Source: Zygnema cylindricum
Lineage: Eukaryota > Streptophyta > Zygnematophyceae > Zygnematales > Zygnemataceae
Direction of reading: 5' to 3'
Assembly: GCA_037447655.1 (NCBI GenBank)
Contig: JBBHKE010000099.1
Location: forward strand, 190,278-254,277
DNA length: 64,000 bases
The notes beneath the pieces were generated by a model, which worked only from the letters and a program-made list of their open reading frames with translations, was not told the DNA's origin and made no database searches. The position numbers were made by a program, and so were the translations under genes. Shown here in pieces: positions 22,978-32,102 of this stretch; the stretch's first letter is position 1, and every line of letters begins with the position of its first letter.

Positions 22978-23545
22978 CACTGCCAATCGCTATTAGCGTA
23001 GAAGTTTCAGTAGCGTATATGAACAAATACTGTGGTTTACGCTAATTAAGAATTCGAAATTTTTTGAAAAAAAACATACATTCTAATTGTATAATAATTC
23101 TAATTTGGGTCTTTGAAAAAAATAAATGTCGGTCGCAAACATGCTTACACTACAGTAGTATAGGTATTTGTACCAAATCTGATAAATCGTACACAAATCG
23201 TACGTTCACACGGTTGAAACGTGGTTGTTGGACGAATATGTGCGAACGTGATATTTGACAGCCCGATTTGATCCCGTTTTTAGACTGCACATTCTTATGC
23301 GTCCGAGGCTACTAAACATAATGAATTGTACCTTTTCATTGAAAAAGGTACGTTTTTGTACCGCCTGACTTTGACCATACGACACACTATTTAAAAGATT
23401 ACGTACTTTCATTTTGTACGGTACGTGGAAAATATAACACTAAATGGCGTACAAAAAAAAATAGAATAAGCTACGCTATTGGAGAATATAAAATTAAAAA
23501 GCGGGACGGAATTAGCGTACACTATGGTAATAGTGATTAGCGGTG
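22978..23545. mobile_element. MITE, CACCG family, 568 bp
   Basis: TA-flanked (22976-22977 and 23546-23547), inserted at the TACTAC site of a 62-bp satellite unit. Left end CACTGCCAATCGCTATTAG. The interior matches the element at 27534-28611 in opposite orientation (for example GCGGGACGGAATTAGCG). No transposase. Confidence 0.88.
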
Positions 23546-23610
23546 TACCATGTCAGATTTGCGACGCTTTGTCGCGTTCCCTAAGATTTGCGAAATGAAT
23601 AGTGTTACTA

Positions 23611-24143
23611 CACCGCGAATCGTTATTAGTATAAAAGTTTAAATAGTGTTGAAGAAAATTTACGGTAATTGATGCTAATTAAGAATTTGAAAATTTTCAA
23701 AAAAATTGTGTATTCTAATTTTGACGTTTATGCTAATTTGGGAACAACAAAAATGGAATATTCGCCGTACGATTATATACATTAATATATGTATCTGTAC
23801 AAAATATTAAAAATCGTACGCCGTCGCGAATTTAATTTATGCGTACATGCTATACTAATTTACATGTCAGACTAATCCCATTTTTTTTAGCGCACGTTTC
23901 TATGCGTGCGCGTCAGATTTAATTATTTTTTTGTAAATTTTCACTTGAAAAGGTACAGTTATGTACGGTCGTCCGTACACCACACTATTTATATTTTATT
24001 GTACTTTCGGGCTTTACTTTTTTTTGTACGGTACCTTAATTAACGTCAAGGAAAAATTAAAATCATGTATCCTATTTTAAAAAAAAAATCAAAATTTTAA
24101 TAACCCAAATTAGTGACTTTTACACTAATAACGATTCGCGGTG
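23611..24143. mobile_element. MITE, CACCG family, 533 bp
   Basis: Flanked by TA, inserted at the same TA of the next satellite unit. Left end CACCGCGAATCGTTATTAG, right end the inverted partner. The interior matches the element at 27608-28146. Confidence 0.88.
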
Positions 24144-24208
24144 TACCGTGTCAGATTTGCGACGCTTTGTCGCGTTCCTTAAGATTTGCGAAATGATTAG
24201 TGTTACTA

Positions 24209-24823
24209 CACCGCGAATCGTAATTAGAGTAAATAACGCTAATTCGGTCGCTCGAAATTTCGACTCTATCACGTCAAATAGAGTAAATGATTCTAATTTT
24301 TTCATTATTCTAATTTAGGTAAGGTTTAATTAGCGTAATTTTTTTTAATATAAGTTCGTTTTAAATAGTGTGGTGTACGAACGACGTTCGACCGTGCAAA
24401 ATTGTACTTTTATAATTAAAAAGGTACATATAATGATTTAATAGAATCGTGCTCGCACGTGAAATCGCACTAAACAAAATATCAATCACATCGAAAAAAA
24501 GTCGTTTGCATAACTTTCGTCTGTCGACAGCATCGTCGTCAGTGTGAACATTAACTGACATTCAGCGCGACAAATAGTCATAACGTCATAATGACATCAA
24601 AACTATACGGAATGACAGATTTTGTACGTCTACGTAATTTAGTGTTCATAATTTCAGCGCGGATAATTATTGCCGGCATAACCCAATATAGAGTACTTAA
24701 ATAAATTAGAGTAAACTTCCTCTGTGAAAAAGTTTTATCACATAAACTAGAGTTCATTACTCTAATTGTTTTTTAGGTTTTTTTACTCTAATTTTGTCAT
24801 TACTCTAATTACGATTCGCGGTG
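24209..24823. mobile_element. MITE, CACCG family, 615 bp
   Basis: Flanked by TA in a third satellite unit. Left end CACCGCGAATCGTAATTAG, right end CTAATTACGATTCGCGGTG. The interior matches the element at 26619-27320 (phrase CTCGAAATTTCGACTCTATC). Confidence 0.88.
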
Positions 24824-25383
24824 TACCGTGTCAGATTTGCGACGCTAATCATGATGTCACGTACTTCCACGATACCAAAGAGTACAAAGTACAATAATGT
24901 TGGATTGTATGGACAGTACAAATTTTTCATTTTTTTTTAGTTTTTTGGTTGACCGAGTGTAACCGACCGTTTTTCTTTTTCTGGTGAATCAACCGACCGC
25001 AACCGCCCGACCCTCAAAATTTGGCAACCGAATCCGTTCCGGATCCGGCGCGGGCGGTCGGTTAACGGTCGGTCACGGTTTCGGTTGACCGTTTGCGACC
25101 TCTGACGCTAGGTCAATTTATTTTTCAGAGCGCGCGCCACGGGGGGGGGGAAAAAAATATTCGTACGATTTTTCGTATGATTCCCCGTACTGTATCTATA
25201 CGTACACCCACCTTTAACCAAATATATCTCGATATAATATGCTGGTCCCGGTATGATACATCGAGGCCACTGACCGATCGAATATCGATCTTATCGCGAT
25301 ATGATTTTACCCGATATCCAACATTAGCTGCAAGACATCGCGAATCGCTATTAGTGTTGATAACACTAATTTGGCGCCCCTTG

Positions 25384-25483
25384 GGGTACGGCCCCATGTA
25401 ATTAAAAATTAGCGAATTATCTTTGTTTTTTAGCGCATATCCGACGAAAAAAAACCCGTACTTAGCCACATGGGGCCGTACCC
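25384..25483. mobile_element. 100-bp Harbinger-like MITE
   Basis: Perfect 16-bp inverted termini GGGTACGGCCCCATGT and ACATGGGGCCGTACCC, flanked by TTG/TTA. Internal phrase TTTTTTAGCGCATATCCG matches the elements at 52298 and 52997, placing it in the same family. Confidence 0.75.
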
Positions 25484-25505
25484 TTAATTTAGACCCTCGA
25501 GCTCA

Positions 25506-26536
25506 GGGCACTTTCCCATGTGCTAAAGTAACAGTTATTTTATGTCGTTTTCCTTTATAACTTGGAAAAAAACGAGAAAATTTGCAGCCGTACCAAAAAA
25601 ATGAAATTACCACCGTACAAGTTGCGTTACCTTGAAACTTTATATGTATTGCAGTTTGTCGTCTAGCGCGTTTCGAGCCACTTTCGCGTCCTTTCAGCTC
25701 ATCTCCAAACTTTATATAAAATCACCTCACGAGGTAATTTTAAATATAGTTCCATGAGGTGAGCGAATAGGCAAATGCTGTCGCACGTGTCAATTTTTTT
25801 TGACAATTTTTGTGCGCGGAGTACCAAAAAAAAAACCAAATGCACGTTTCCAGCCTGTGCGTGACTTTTTTGCGTACGCTTTTTCCTGTACAGGGGCCGT
25901 GGAGGGGTCTCGACCAACGGACGCCATTTCGCAAAAGTGAAGTCCGTGAAAGCGCCCCTCTCTCTCCCCCTTTCCCACTGCCACGTCTATCTCACAATTT
26001 TTGCAACGAAAACGTCAATAATGGTATCAAATGAAAGATCCTTGGAAGCGATTTCTTAATACTATCTTTGGGCGTATTTTGATGGCAAGTACAGTGAGAA
26101 AAGACAAAAAATTACAATCGGGAAACCATGGCGGAAAGTTTTAGAATACGTGATGTAGGCACTGTCATAGTTGAGCGTGACGTGTGTGACGTCATAATGT
26201 CACAAACCCTAAACATCTGCAATGCCTCCGCGTCGACAATGTGGCGTACAAACATTACGAAGTGATAGAAAATGTTCAGCGTGCGGGTGGACGTGGCGTA
26301 CAGACATTACGATGTGATAGAAAATGTTCAGCGTGCGGGTAGACGTATGAAACTGAAGCCGAGTGGAAGTTCAAAATTTTGTGTAGCGTTTATCTGTCAC
26401 ATGTTTCGTTACATGTCTACGCTTGCCACTTTTTCAAGTAACAAGTTATTTGCGCTTACATCGGAATGCTCTATGGAGAATCTTCGCTAGAAACAAGGTT
26501 ACAAGATTAAAGTTTCGGTTCCACGGGAAAGTGCCC
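25506..26536. mobile_element. Harbinger-like element with GGGCACTTTCCC ends (1.03 kb)
   Basis: Left terminus GGGCACTTTCCCATGTG, right terminus CACGGGAAAGTGCCC. It contains a 59-base direct duplication (about 26228-26345, GTGATAGAAAATGTTCAGCG in both copies). Flanking 3-mers do not match exactly. No clear transposase; short frames at 25699-26490 are not convincing. Confidence 0.6.
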
Positions 26537-26547
26537 CCATAATAAAA

Positions 26548-26618
26548 TTAAGGGCATGTTCCCATGTAACTGAAACTTAATCTTGCTATTTTGTTTTTTA
26601 GCGAAGACCCCTACAGTA
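26548..26618. mobile_element. Left end of a Harbinger-like element (truncated)
   Basis: TAA followed by GGGCATGTTCCCATGT and then TTTTTTAGCG, as in other members. The right terminus is not seen. The MITE cluster from 26619 was inserted into it or replaced it. Confidence 0.5.
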
Positions 26619-27320
26619 CACCGCGAATCGTAATTAGAGTAAATTACTATAATTCGGTTGCTCGAAATTTCGACTCTATCACATGAAATAGAGTAAATGA
26701 TTCTAATTTTTTCATTATTATATTTAAGGTAAAGTTTAATTAGCGTTTTTAATTCTAATATAGGTTCGTTTTGAATAGTGTGGAGTACGGACGACCTTCC
26801 ACCGTGAAAAATTGTACTGTATTAAGTAAAAAAGTACAAATAGTGATTTAATACATGTCGTTATCATGTAACTGCGTTTTAACAAACCGCGTGGTGCAAA
26901 CGTCATAGTGACGATATACTGTACGTTTTGCCAAATTTTGTACGAATACCTTATTTACAGTACACCTTGAATCGTTATTTGCGTATAGAAATTATTAGTG
27001 TAAAGAAAAAATTAGCGTCATTCATTCTAATATAGTGCCAGGAGACTTGGCAGATTATGGTCCACGTCCTTAAATAGTGTAATTTATTATATTTAAGGTA
27101 TCAATGTCAGAATTTTGGGGTGCTGATATAGCGTACATAAGGCTAATAACGATTCAGGGTGTAGAGGATATTAGCTTGCCAAATTAGAGTACTTAAATAA
27201 ATTAGAGTAAACTTCATAGTTGAAACAACTCTATCTCATAAATTAGCGTTCATTACTCTAATTGTTTTTTTTATATTTTGTACTCTAATTTTTTCATTAC
27301 TCTAATTACGATTCGCGGTG
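26619..27320. mobile_element. MITE, CACCG family, 702 bp with a nested MITE
   Basis: Same family member as 24209-24823. The ends are CACCGCGAATCGTAATTAG and the inverted partner, flanked by TACAG-TA on the left and TA-CTGTA on the right. It is longer because a 199-bp MITE sits inside at 26963. Confidence 0.85.
26963..27161. mobile_element. MITE, CACCG family, 199-bp class, nested
   Basis: TA-flanked (26961-26962, 27162-27163). Left end CACCTTGAATCGTTATTTG, right end ATAACGATTCAGGGTG. The interior phrase GACTTGGCAGATTATGGTCC is shared with copies at 27328 (inverted), 37537, 47432 and 50790. Confidence 0.88.
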
Positions 27321-27327
27321 TACTGTA

Positions 27328-27526
27328 CACTGTGAATCGTTATTAGCCTTATGTACGCTATACCGGCACCCCAAAATTTTGACATTGATACCTTAAATAG
27401 AATAAATTACACTATTTAAGGACGTGGACCATTTTTTGCCACGTCTCCTAGAACTAAATTAGAATGAATTACGCTAATTTTTTCTTTACACTAATAATTT
27501 CTATACGCTAACAACGATTCAAGGTG
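27328..27526. mobile_element. MITE, CACCG family, 199-bp class, inverted copy
   Basis: Same element as 26963-27161 in opposite orientation and of identical length. Flanked by TA on both sides. Only CTG separates its TA from the previous element. Confidence 0.88.
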
Positions 27527-27533
27527 TACAGTA

Positions 27534-28611
27534 CACCGCCAATCGTTATTAGCGTTGTGTACGCTAATTCTGTCCCGCTTTTTTTTTATTTATTCTCCAT
27601 TAGTGTACACCGCGCATCGTTATTAGTGTCAAAGTCACTAATTTGGGTTCTTAAAATTTTGATTTTTTTCCTCAAATAGGATACATGATTTTAATTTTTC
27701 CTTGACGTTAATTGAGGTACTGTACAAAATAGCGTAAAGAACTAAAGTTCAATAAGATCTAAATAGCGTGGTGTACGGTCGATGTCAGACCGTACATAAA
27801 TGTACCTTTTCAAGTGAAAATTTTACAAAAAATGAATTAAATCGGACGCGTTCGCATAGGAACGTGCGCTAAAAGAACGGGATTGGTCTGACATGTAGAT
27901 AAGTCTGACATGTACGGATATTAAAATTTCACTACGGTGTACGATTTTTTATTTTGTGTACGAATACATATAATAATGTATATAATCGTACATAAAATTT
28001 TCCATTTTTGCTGTTCCAAATTAGCGTTAACACTGAAATTAGAATAAACCTTTTTTTTTTTAATTTTCAAATTTTTAATTAGCGTCAATGACGGTATATT
28101 TGCTTACACACTATTTAAACTTTGACACTAATAACGATGCGCGGTGTAGTTCATTCTATTTTTTTCTTTATTCTGTTTAGGGTTATTTTCAGTACGTTGT
28201 CTCTTAAATAGAGTGATGTACGGTCAGTTTCAGACCGTACATAACTGTACCTTTTTAAGTTAAAAAGTACATTAAATTAGTTTTAGTAACCGCGGACGCA
28301 TGAGAATGTGCGTTCTAAAAAGGAAAAAAAACTAGGTCGTAAAAAATCCCGTTCGCACATATTCGTCTGACAGCCGCGTTTCGACCGTGTGTGTACGACT
28401 TGTGTACGATTTGTCAGATTGTGTATGAAGACCTATAGTAGTGTAGGCATATTTGCGACCGACATTTGTTTTTTCAAAGATCCAAATTACCATAATCAAA
28501 CAATTAGAATGTATGATTTTTTCCAAAATTTCCAAATTCTTAAATAGCATACACCACGGTAATTATTTTTATACGCTAAAAAAACATACACGCTAATAAC
28601 GATTGGCGGTG
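27534..28611. mobile_element. MITE, CACCG family, 1078 bp with nested MITE
   Basis: TA-flanked. Left end CACCGCCAATCGTTATTAG and right end CTAATAACGATTGGCGGTG form a perfect 19-bp inverted pair. It corresponds to 22978-23545 in inverse orientation and is lengthened by the nested element at 27608. Confidence 0.88.
27608..28146. mobile_element. MITE, CACCG family, 539 bp, nested
   Basis: TA-flanked (27606-27607, 28147-28148). Left end CACCGCGCATCGTTATTAG, right end CTAATAACGATGCGCGGTG. The interior matches 23611-24143 in inverse orientation. Confidence 0.88.
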
Positions 28612-28714
28612 TAGCGGTTTGCTAGGTTTTTTCGTGCGTATTTCCCACACACGAAATATTTACTATTTTATTTTTAACATCAACCAATCCCTGTCTTATC
28701 AATTTGTACTCTTG

Positions 28715-28716
<2 letters not shown>

Positions 28717-28785
<69 letters not shown>
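28717..28785 (+). repeat. (CT)n microsatellite
   Basis: About 33 uninterrupted CT dinucleotides, 370 bases upstream of the NKAP start codon. Confidence 0.95.
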
Positions 28786-28789
<4 letters not shown>

Positions 28790-28950
28790 TTTCTTTAATG
28801 CGTCAGAATTATTCGTACTTACAGCAAAGGTCCTGCAAAGTTTTTAGGGGTTTTTCAAGTTTTTAAAGGTTGTTTTTAGGGTTTTCAGGGCTTCTTAAGG
28901 GTTTCATAGGCTGTCAGGGCTTTTTAGGGTTTTTCGGGGTTTTCTTCTTT

Positions 28951-28975
28951 CCCTCTCTCTCTCTCTCTCGCTCTC

Positions 28976-29022
<47 letters not shown>

Positions 29023-29054
29023 CTCTCTCTCTCTCTCGCTCTCTCTCTCTCTCT

Positions 29055-29106
<52 letters not shown>

Positions 29107-29157
29107 CTCTTTCTCTCTCTCTCTCTCTCGCTCCCTCTCTCTCTCTCTCTCTCCCTC
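28951..29157 (+). repeat. (CT)n/CGCTCT tract ending at the NKAP start codon
   Basis: About 205 bases of CT with CG interruptions and a few TT, ending two bases before ATG 29159. It may be 5' UTR or promoter sequence. The Arg-Glu frame on the opposite strand is an artefact of the repeat. Confidence 0.9.
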
Positions 29158-29158
29158 A

Positions 29159-31333
29159 ATGGGCAGAAGCTCCCCTCCTCTCTCTCCTGCCTCTCATCCA
29201 ACCTACCGAGAATCGAAAGTACTCTCGAATAATGACAGAGAACCGTACAGAGAAAGGTACAAAAGACAAAGGAGTACGGATTCAGAAGGGTCTCTCTCTC
29301 CACGTGGCAATTCAAACAGGAGGGAAGTGTATCGAGAGGAAGAAGGAGAGGGAGAGAGGGGGGAGAGGGGAGAGAGGGGAGGGAGACGTTACCAGTATGA
29401 CAGAAGAGATTCAGAGAGGGAGAGAGAAGGAGAAAGAGGGAGAGAGAGAGAAAGAGGGAGAGAGAGGGGAGTGAAGGAGGAAAGGGGCAGAGATAGAGGG
29501 GAGAGAGGGAGAGAAAGGGAGGAAAGGGGGAGAGGGAGAGAAGGAGAGGATAGAGGGAGAGAGGAAGACAGCAGTAGGGAGAGGGAGAGAAGGGGTAGGC
29601 GTGATTTTCTTGAAGAAAGAAGAGATCAGGAAAGGAGACCTGCGTATAAAGAGGAGGGAGGGAGAGAGAGAGAGAGACAGAGAGAAGACCCAGATCCGTA
29701 CGGAAGGGGCTTTGCCGGTTTTGGCCATGGAGTGAGAGAGAGAGTGAGGGGAGAAGGGGAGTGGAGAGAGGGGGGAAGGAGAGATGGCCATCGGCAGGAA
29801 GAGGAGGAGGAGGAGAAGGAGGAGGAGGAGGAGGAGGAAGATCTTAGGGGACTCCCTTTGAATGAATATAGGAGGTTGAAGAGAGAGAGACTGAGATTAA
29901 AAGAGGCTAATTTATTATGGGAGATAACGCCCTCTCCCTCTCCCTCTCCCTCCCCACCCAATTCACCTCACCGAAAAGAGGCTCCCTTGGTTTCAAAAGA
30001 GAAAAATCGAGAGAGAAGGGAGAGGGGTGAGGGGGAGAAAGAAGAGGGAGTGGATGGTGGAGAGGGAAGAGAGGGGAGAGAGGGAAGAGAGGGAAGAGAG
30101 GTTGATGTTGGGTTGGCTAAGAATGGGAAGCTGATGGGAGAATTTCAAAAAGGAGCAGAGGGAGAGAGGGAGAGAGGGGGAATTGAGAGGAGGGAAAGAG
30201 ATCAGGAAGAGGAGAGGCGTGGGAGAGACAGGAGAGGGGAGGAGAGGAAAGGCAGAGAGAAAAAGTCTAAGAAAAAGAGTAAAGAAAGTGAGGAGGAAGA
30301 GGAGAGTTCGGAGGAGGAGGAGGGGAGTGAGCTAGAATCAGAATCTGACTCTGACTCAGATAGTTCGGTTGAGAGAGGGAGGAGGCGACATAGAAAAGGG
30401 GGTAGAGAGAGAGAGGGAAGAAAGCGAAGCAGTGACAAAGGGAGACGGAAAAGGAAGCGAGAGGAAGAAAACAGGAGGGGAAGGAAGAAGAAGTCTGGGA
30501 GCTCGAAACTTTCCCGGAAAGAGAGAGAGGAGAGGGAAAAGCGGGCGAAGAGGAAGAGGATTAAACGGCGGGAATTATCGGAGTCTGATTCTGATACCGC
30601 AAAAGACGAAAGTGGATCGTCTTTTTCTGAGGATTCCGCGTCTGAAAATATGGTTTCCGAAGCAGAAAAGTTTGCTCAAGATGGGAAAAGACAGAAGGAA
30701 GAGAAAGAGAGAGGAGAAAGAGGAGAAGAGGGTATGAAGGGAAAACTACTAACTGAAGTAAAAGGAGGGGCCATAGAAGGAGATACCAATGAGTCTGAAG
30801 TTCCCTTGACAATGGCAAATTTGAATGCCGGTTTGGAGACGGAATATGACTCTGATGCGATGCAAGTAATGGAAACTTTGGAGAGACAAAAGATTTTGGG
30901 TTCGAAATCAATGGAAGGAGGAGAATTGGGAGAAGTTTTTGTCGGTCCTGCCCCACCACCGAGAGCCGAAGGTCCTATTAGTTATGGAGGAGCTATGAGG
31001 CCCGGAGAAGGAGACGCTATAGCTCAATACGTTCAACAAGGAAAACGTATTCCTCGTCGAGGAGAAGTGGGTCTCTCAGCTGACGAAATTTCGCATTTTG
31101 AGCATTTGGGATATGTGATGAGTGGTAGTCGACATCAACGAATGAACGCTATTCGTATCAGAAAGGAAAACCAGGTGTATAGTGCTGAGGATAAACGAGC
31201 TTTGGCGATGTTTAATTATGAAGAGAAGGCGAAGAGAGAGCATAAGGTGATGTCGGATTTGCAGCGTTTGGTGCAGCGACACATGGCGTCTGAACATACG
31301 GTTAGGGCGGAAGATCATGATTTGGTCGGGTAA
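29159..31333 (+). CDS. NKAP: NKAP-like nuclear protein (SynMuv domain)
   Basis: A single 724-residue frame from ATG 29159 to TAA 31331-31333. The C-terminal 110 residues (about 608-712) are a near-textbook NKAP/UPF0396 SynMuv domain: [20 protein letters not shown], then [27 protein letters not shown] and [19 protein letters not shown]. The rest is a long, low-complexity, Arg/Glu/Ser-rich region, as in NKAP proteins, with an acidic Ser/Glu patch around residue 380-410 and a Pro-Ser run near 260. NKAP acts in the nucleus in RNA splicing and transcriptional repression. No intron is seen. Fairly strict purine use (GAG/AGA repeats) fills the first 1.3 kb, so its length probably varies by repeat slippage. 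The start is the first ATG after the CT tract; a later ATG in the low-complexity part is possible. Confidence 0.94.
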   Translation: MGRSSPPLSPASHPTYRESKVLSNNDREPYRERYKRQRSTDSEGSLSPRGNSNRREVYREEEGEGERGERGERGGRRYQYDRRDSEREREGERGRERERGRERGVKEERGRDRGERGREREERGRGREGEDRGREEDSSRERERRGRRDFLEERRDQERRPAYKEEGGRERERQREDPDPYGRGFAGFGHGVRERVRGEGEWREGGRRDGHRQEEEEEEKEEEEEEEDLRGLPLNEYRRLKRERLRLKEANLLWEITPSPSPSPSPPNSPHRKEAPLVSKEKNRERRERGEGEKEEGVDGGEGREGREGREGREVDVGLAKNGKLMGEFQKGAEGERERGGIERRERDQEEERRGRDRRGEERKGREKKSKKKSKESEEEEESSEEEEGSELESESDSDSDSSVERGRRRHRKGGREREGRKRSSDKGRRKRKREEENRRGRKKKSGSSKLSRKEREEREKRAKRKRIKRRELSESDSDTAKDESGSSFSEDSASENMVSEAEKFAQDGKRQKEEKERGERGEEGMKGKLLTEVKGGAIEGDTNESEVPLTMANLNAGLETEYDSDAMQVMETLERQKILGSKSMEGGELGEVFVGPAPPPRAEGPISYGGAMRPGEGDAIAQYVQQGKRIPRRGEVGLSADEISHFEHLGYVMSGSRHQRMNAIRIRKENQVYSAEDKRALAMFNYEEKAKREHKVMSDLQRLVQRHMASEHTVRAEDHDLVG

Positions 31334-32102
31334 GGTTTTCACTAGTTTGTGTGAGAGTTTAGGGTTTTTACTGTTTTAGGAATTTGGCTTGGTTCTCAAC
31401 AGAAGCGTATTCCTAATTTGCTTCGTTTTGTTTTTATTTTTTGGTTATTGACGTTTGTAGTTGAGTCTTTGAATTGGAAGTTTGTATGCGAATGGTTGGA
31501 GTTGTAGTTATAGTTTTTGTTTTAGTCAGAGCTGTGCTTTAGACTCTTTTGAAAATAATAGAGGATTATGTCTGTCTGTTTGGGTATTTCAATGGCAATT
31601 ATATTCGTAAAATATGTGAATGTCTCCCTCTTTTCCTCCCTCTTTCTTTCACTCCCTCCCTCTTTCTTTCACTCCCTCCCTCTTTCTTTCACTCCCTCCC
31701 TCTTTCTTTCCCTCTCTCTCTCTCCCTCTCCCTGATTAATATGAATGGTTTTCGTAGTCTTGCAAATGATCTTGTGTTTTTCCGACAATTTTTTTTAAAG
31801 AGTTCAAGCTTAGTTTTTTGAAAATGTTTTTTTTTATGGGAAAGTATGACAATAATAAAAATTACATTTTCACCTCTTCATTTTGCAAAATTATTGCTTC
31901 CGATTGCTTTTTCTAATCAAAAACAAAAGATCCGTACAGTTTTCAGGACTTTGACAACTTCTGCAATTTTTTTTTTTTAACGAATCGAAATCGAAATCGA
32001 AATTGAAACCAAAATCAAATTGAAAACTTTAAACAAATGTTTTACAACTTATTGTTTTCAGGACTTCGACAAAGCCGCCGATCATTCCTATTTTGTCTTA
32101 CT
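31334..32102. other. Intergenic NKAP-GST spacer with tandem 20-mer
   Basis: No gene. Four copies of a 20-base unit ACTCCCTCCCTCTTTCTTTC lie at about 31620-31705. TCAGGACTT(T/C)GACAA occurs twice (31942 and 32059) just before the GST start, a small direct repeat. Confidence 0.6.

Larger units (their letters stand above)
12967..25104. mobile_element. hAT-like element 3, split by a chromovirus and MITEs (12.1 kb)
   Basis: The left end is CAAAGGTCGCAAAAGTC and the right end GACCTCTG at 25104. Flanks are ACGCTAAG (12959-12966, shared with element 2) and ACGCTAGG (25105-25112), an 8-bp duplication with one mismatch. Only about 66 bases precede the gypsy insertion. Arm sequence resumes at 22627 with ACGCCTAACCGGGTTATGTC, matching element 2 at 11660. 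Three MITEs lie in its right arm. Without insertions it would resemble element 2. Confidence 0.85.

Noticed and set aside
25093-25469. Overlapping frames of 102 and 114 residues
   Set aside because: They cross element boundaries (hAT-like end, remnant, Harbinger-like MITE) and have no domain.
28914-29315. Minus-strand Arg-Glu repeat frame
   Set aside because: It is the reverse reading of the CT tract and of NKAP coding sequence; composition alone keeps it open.
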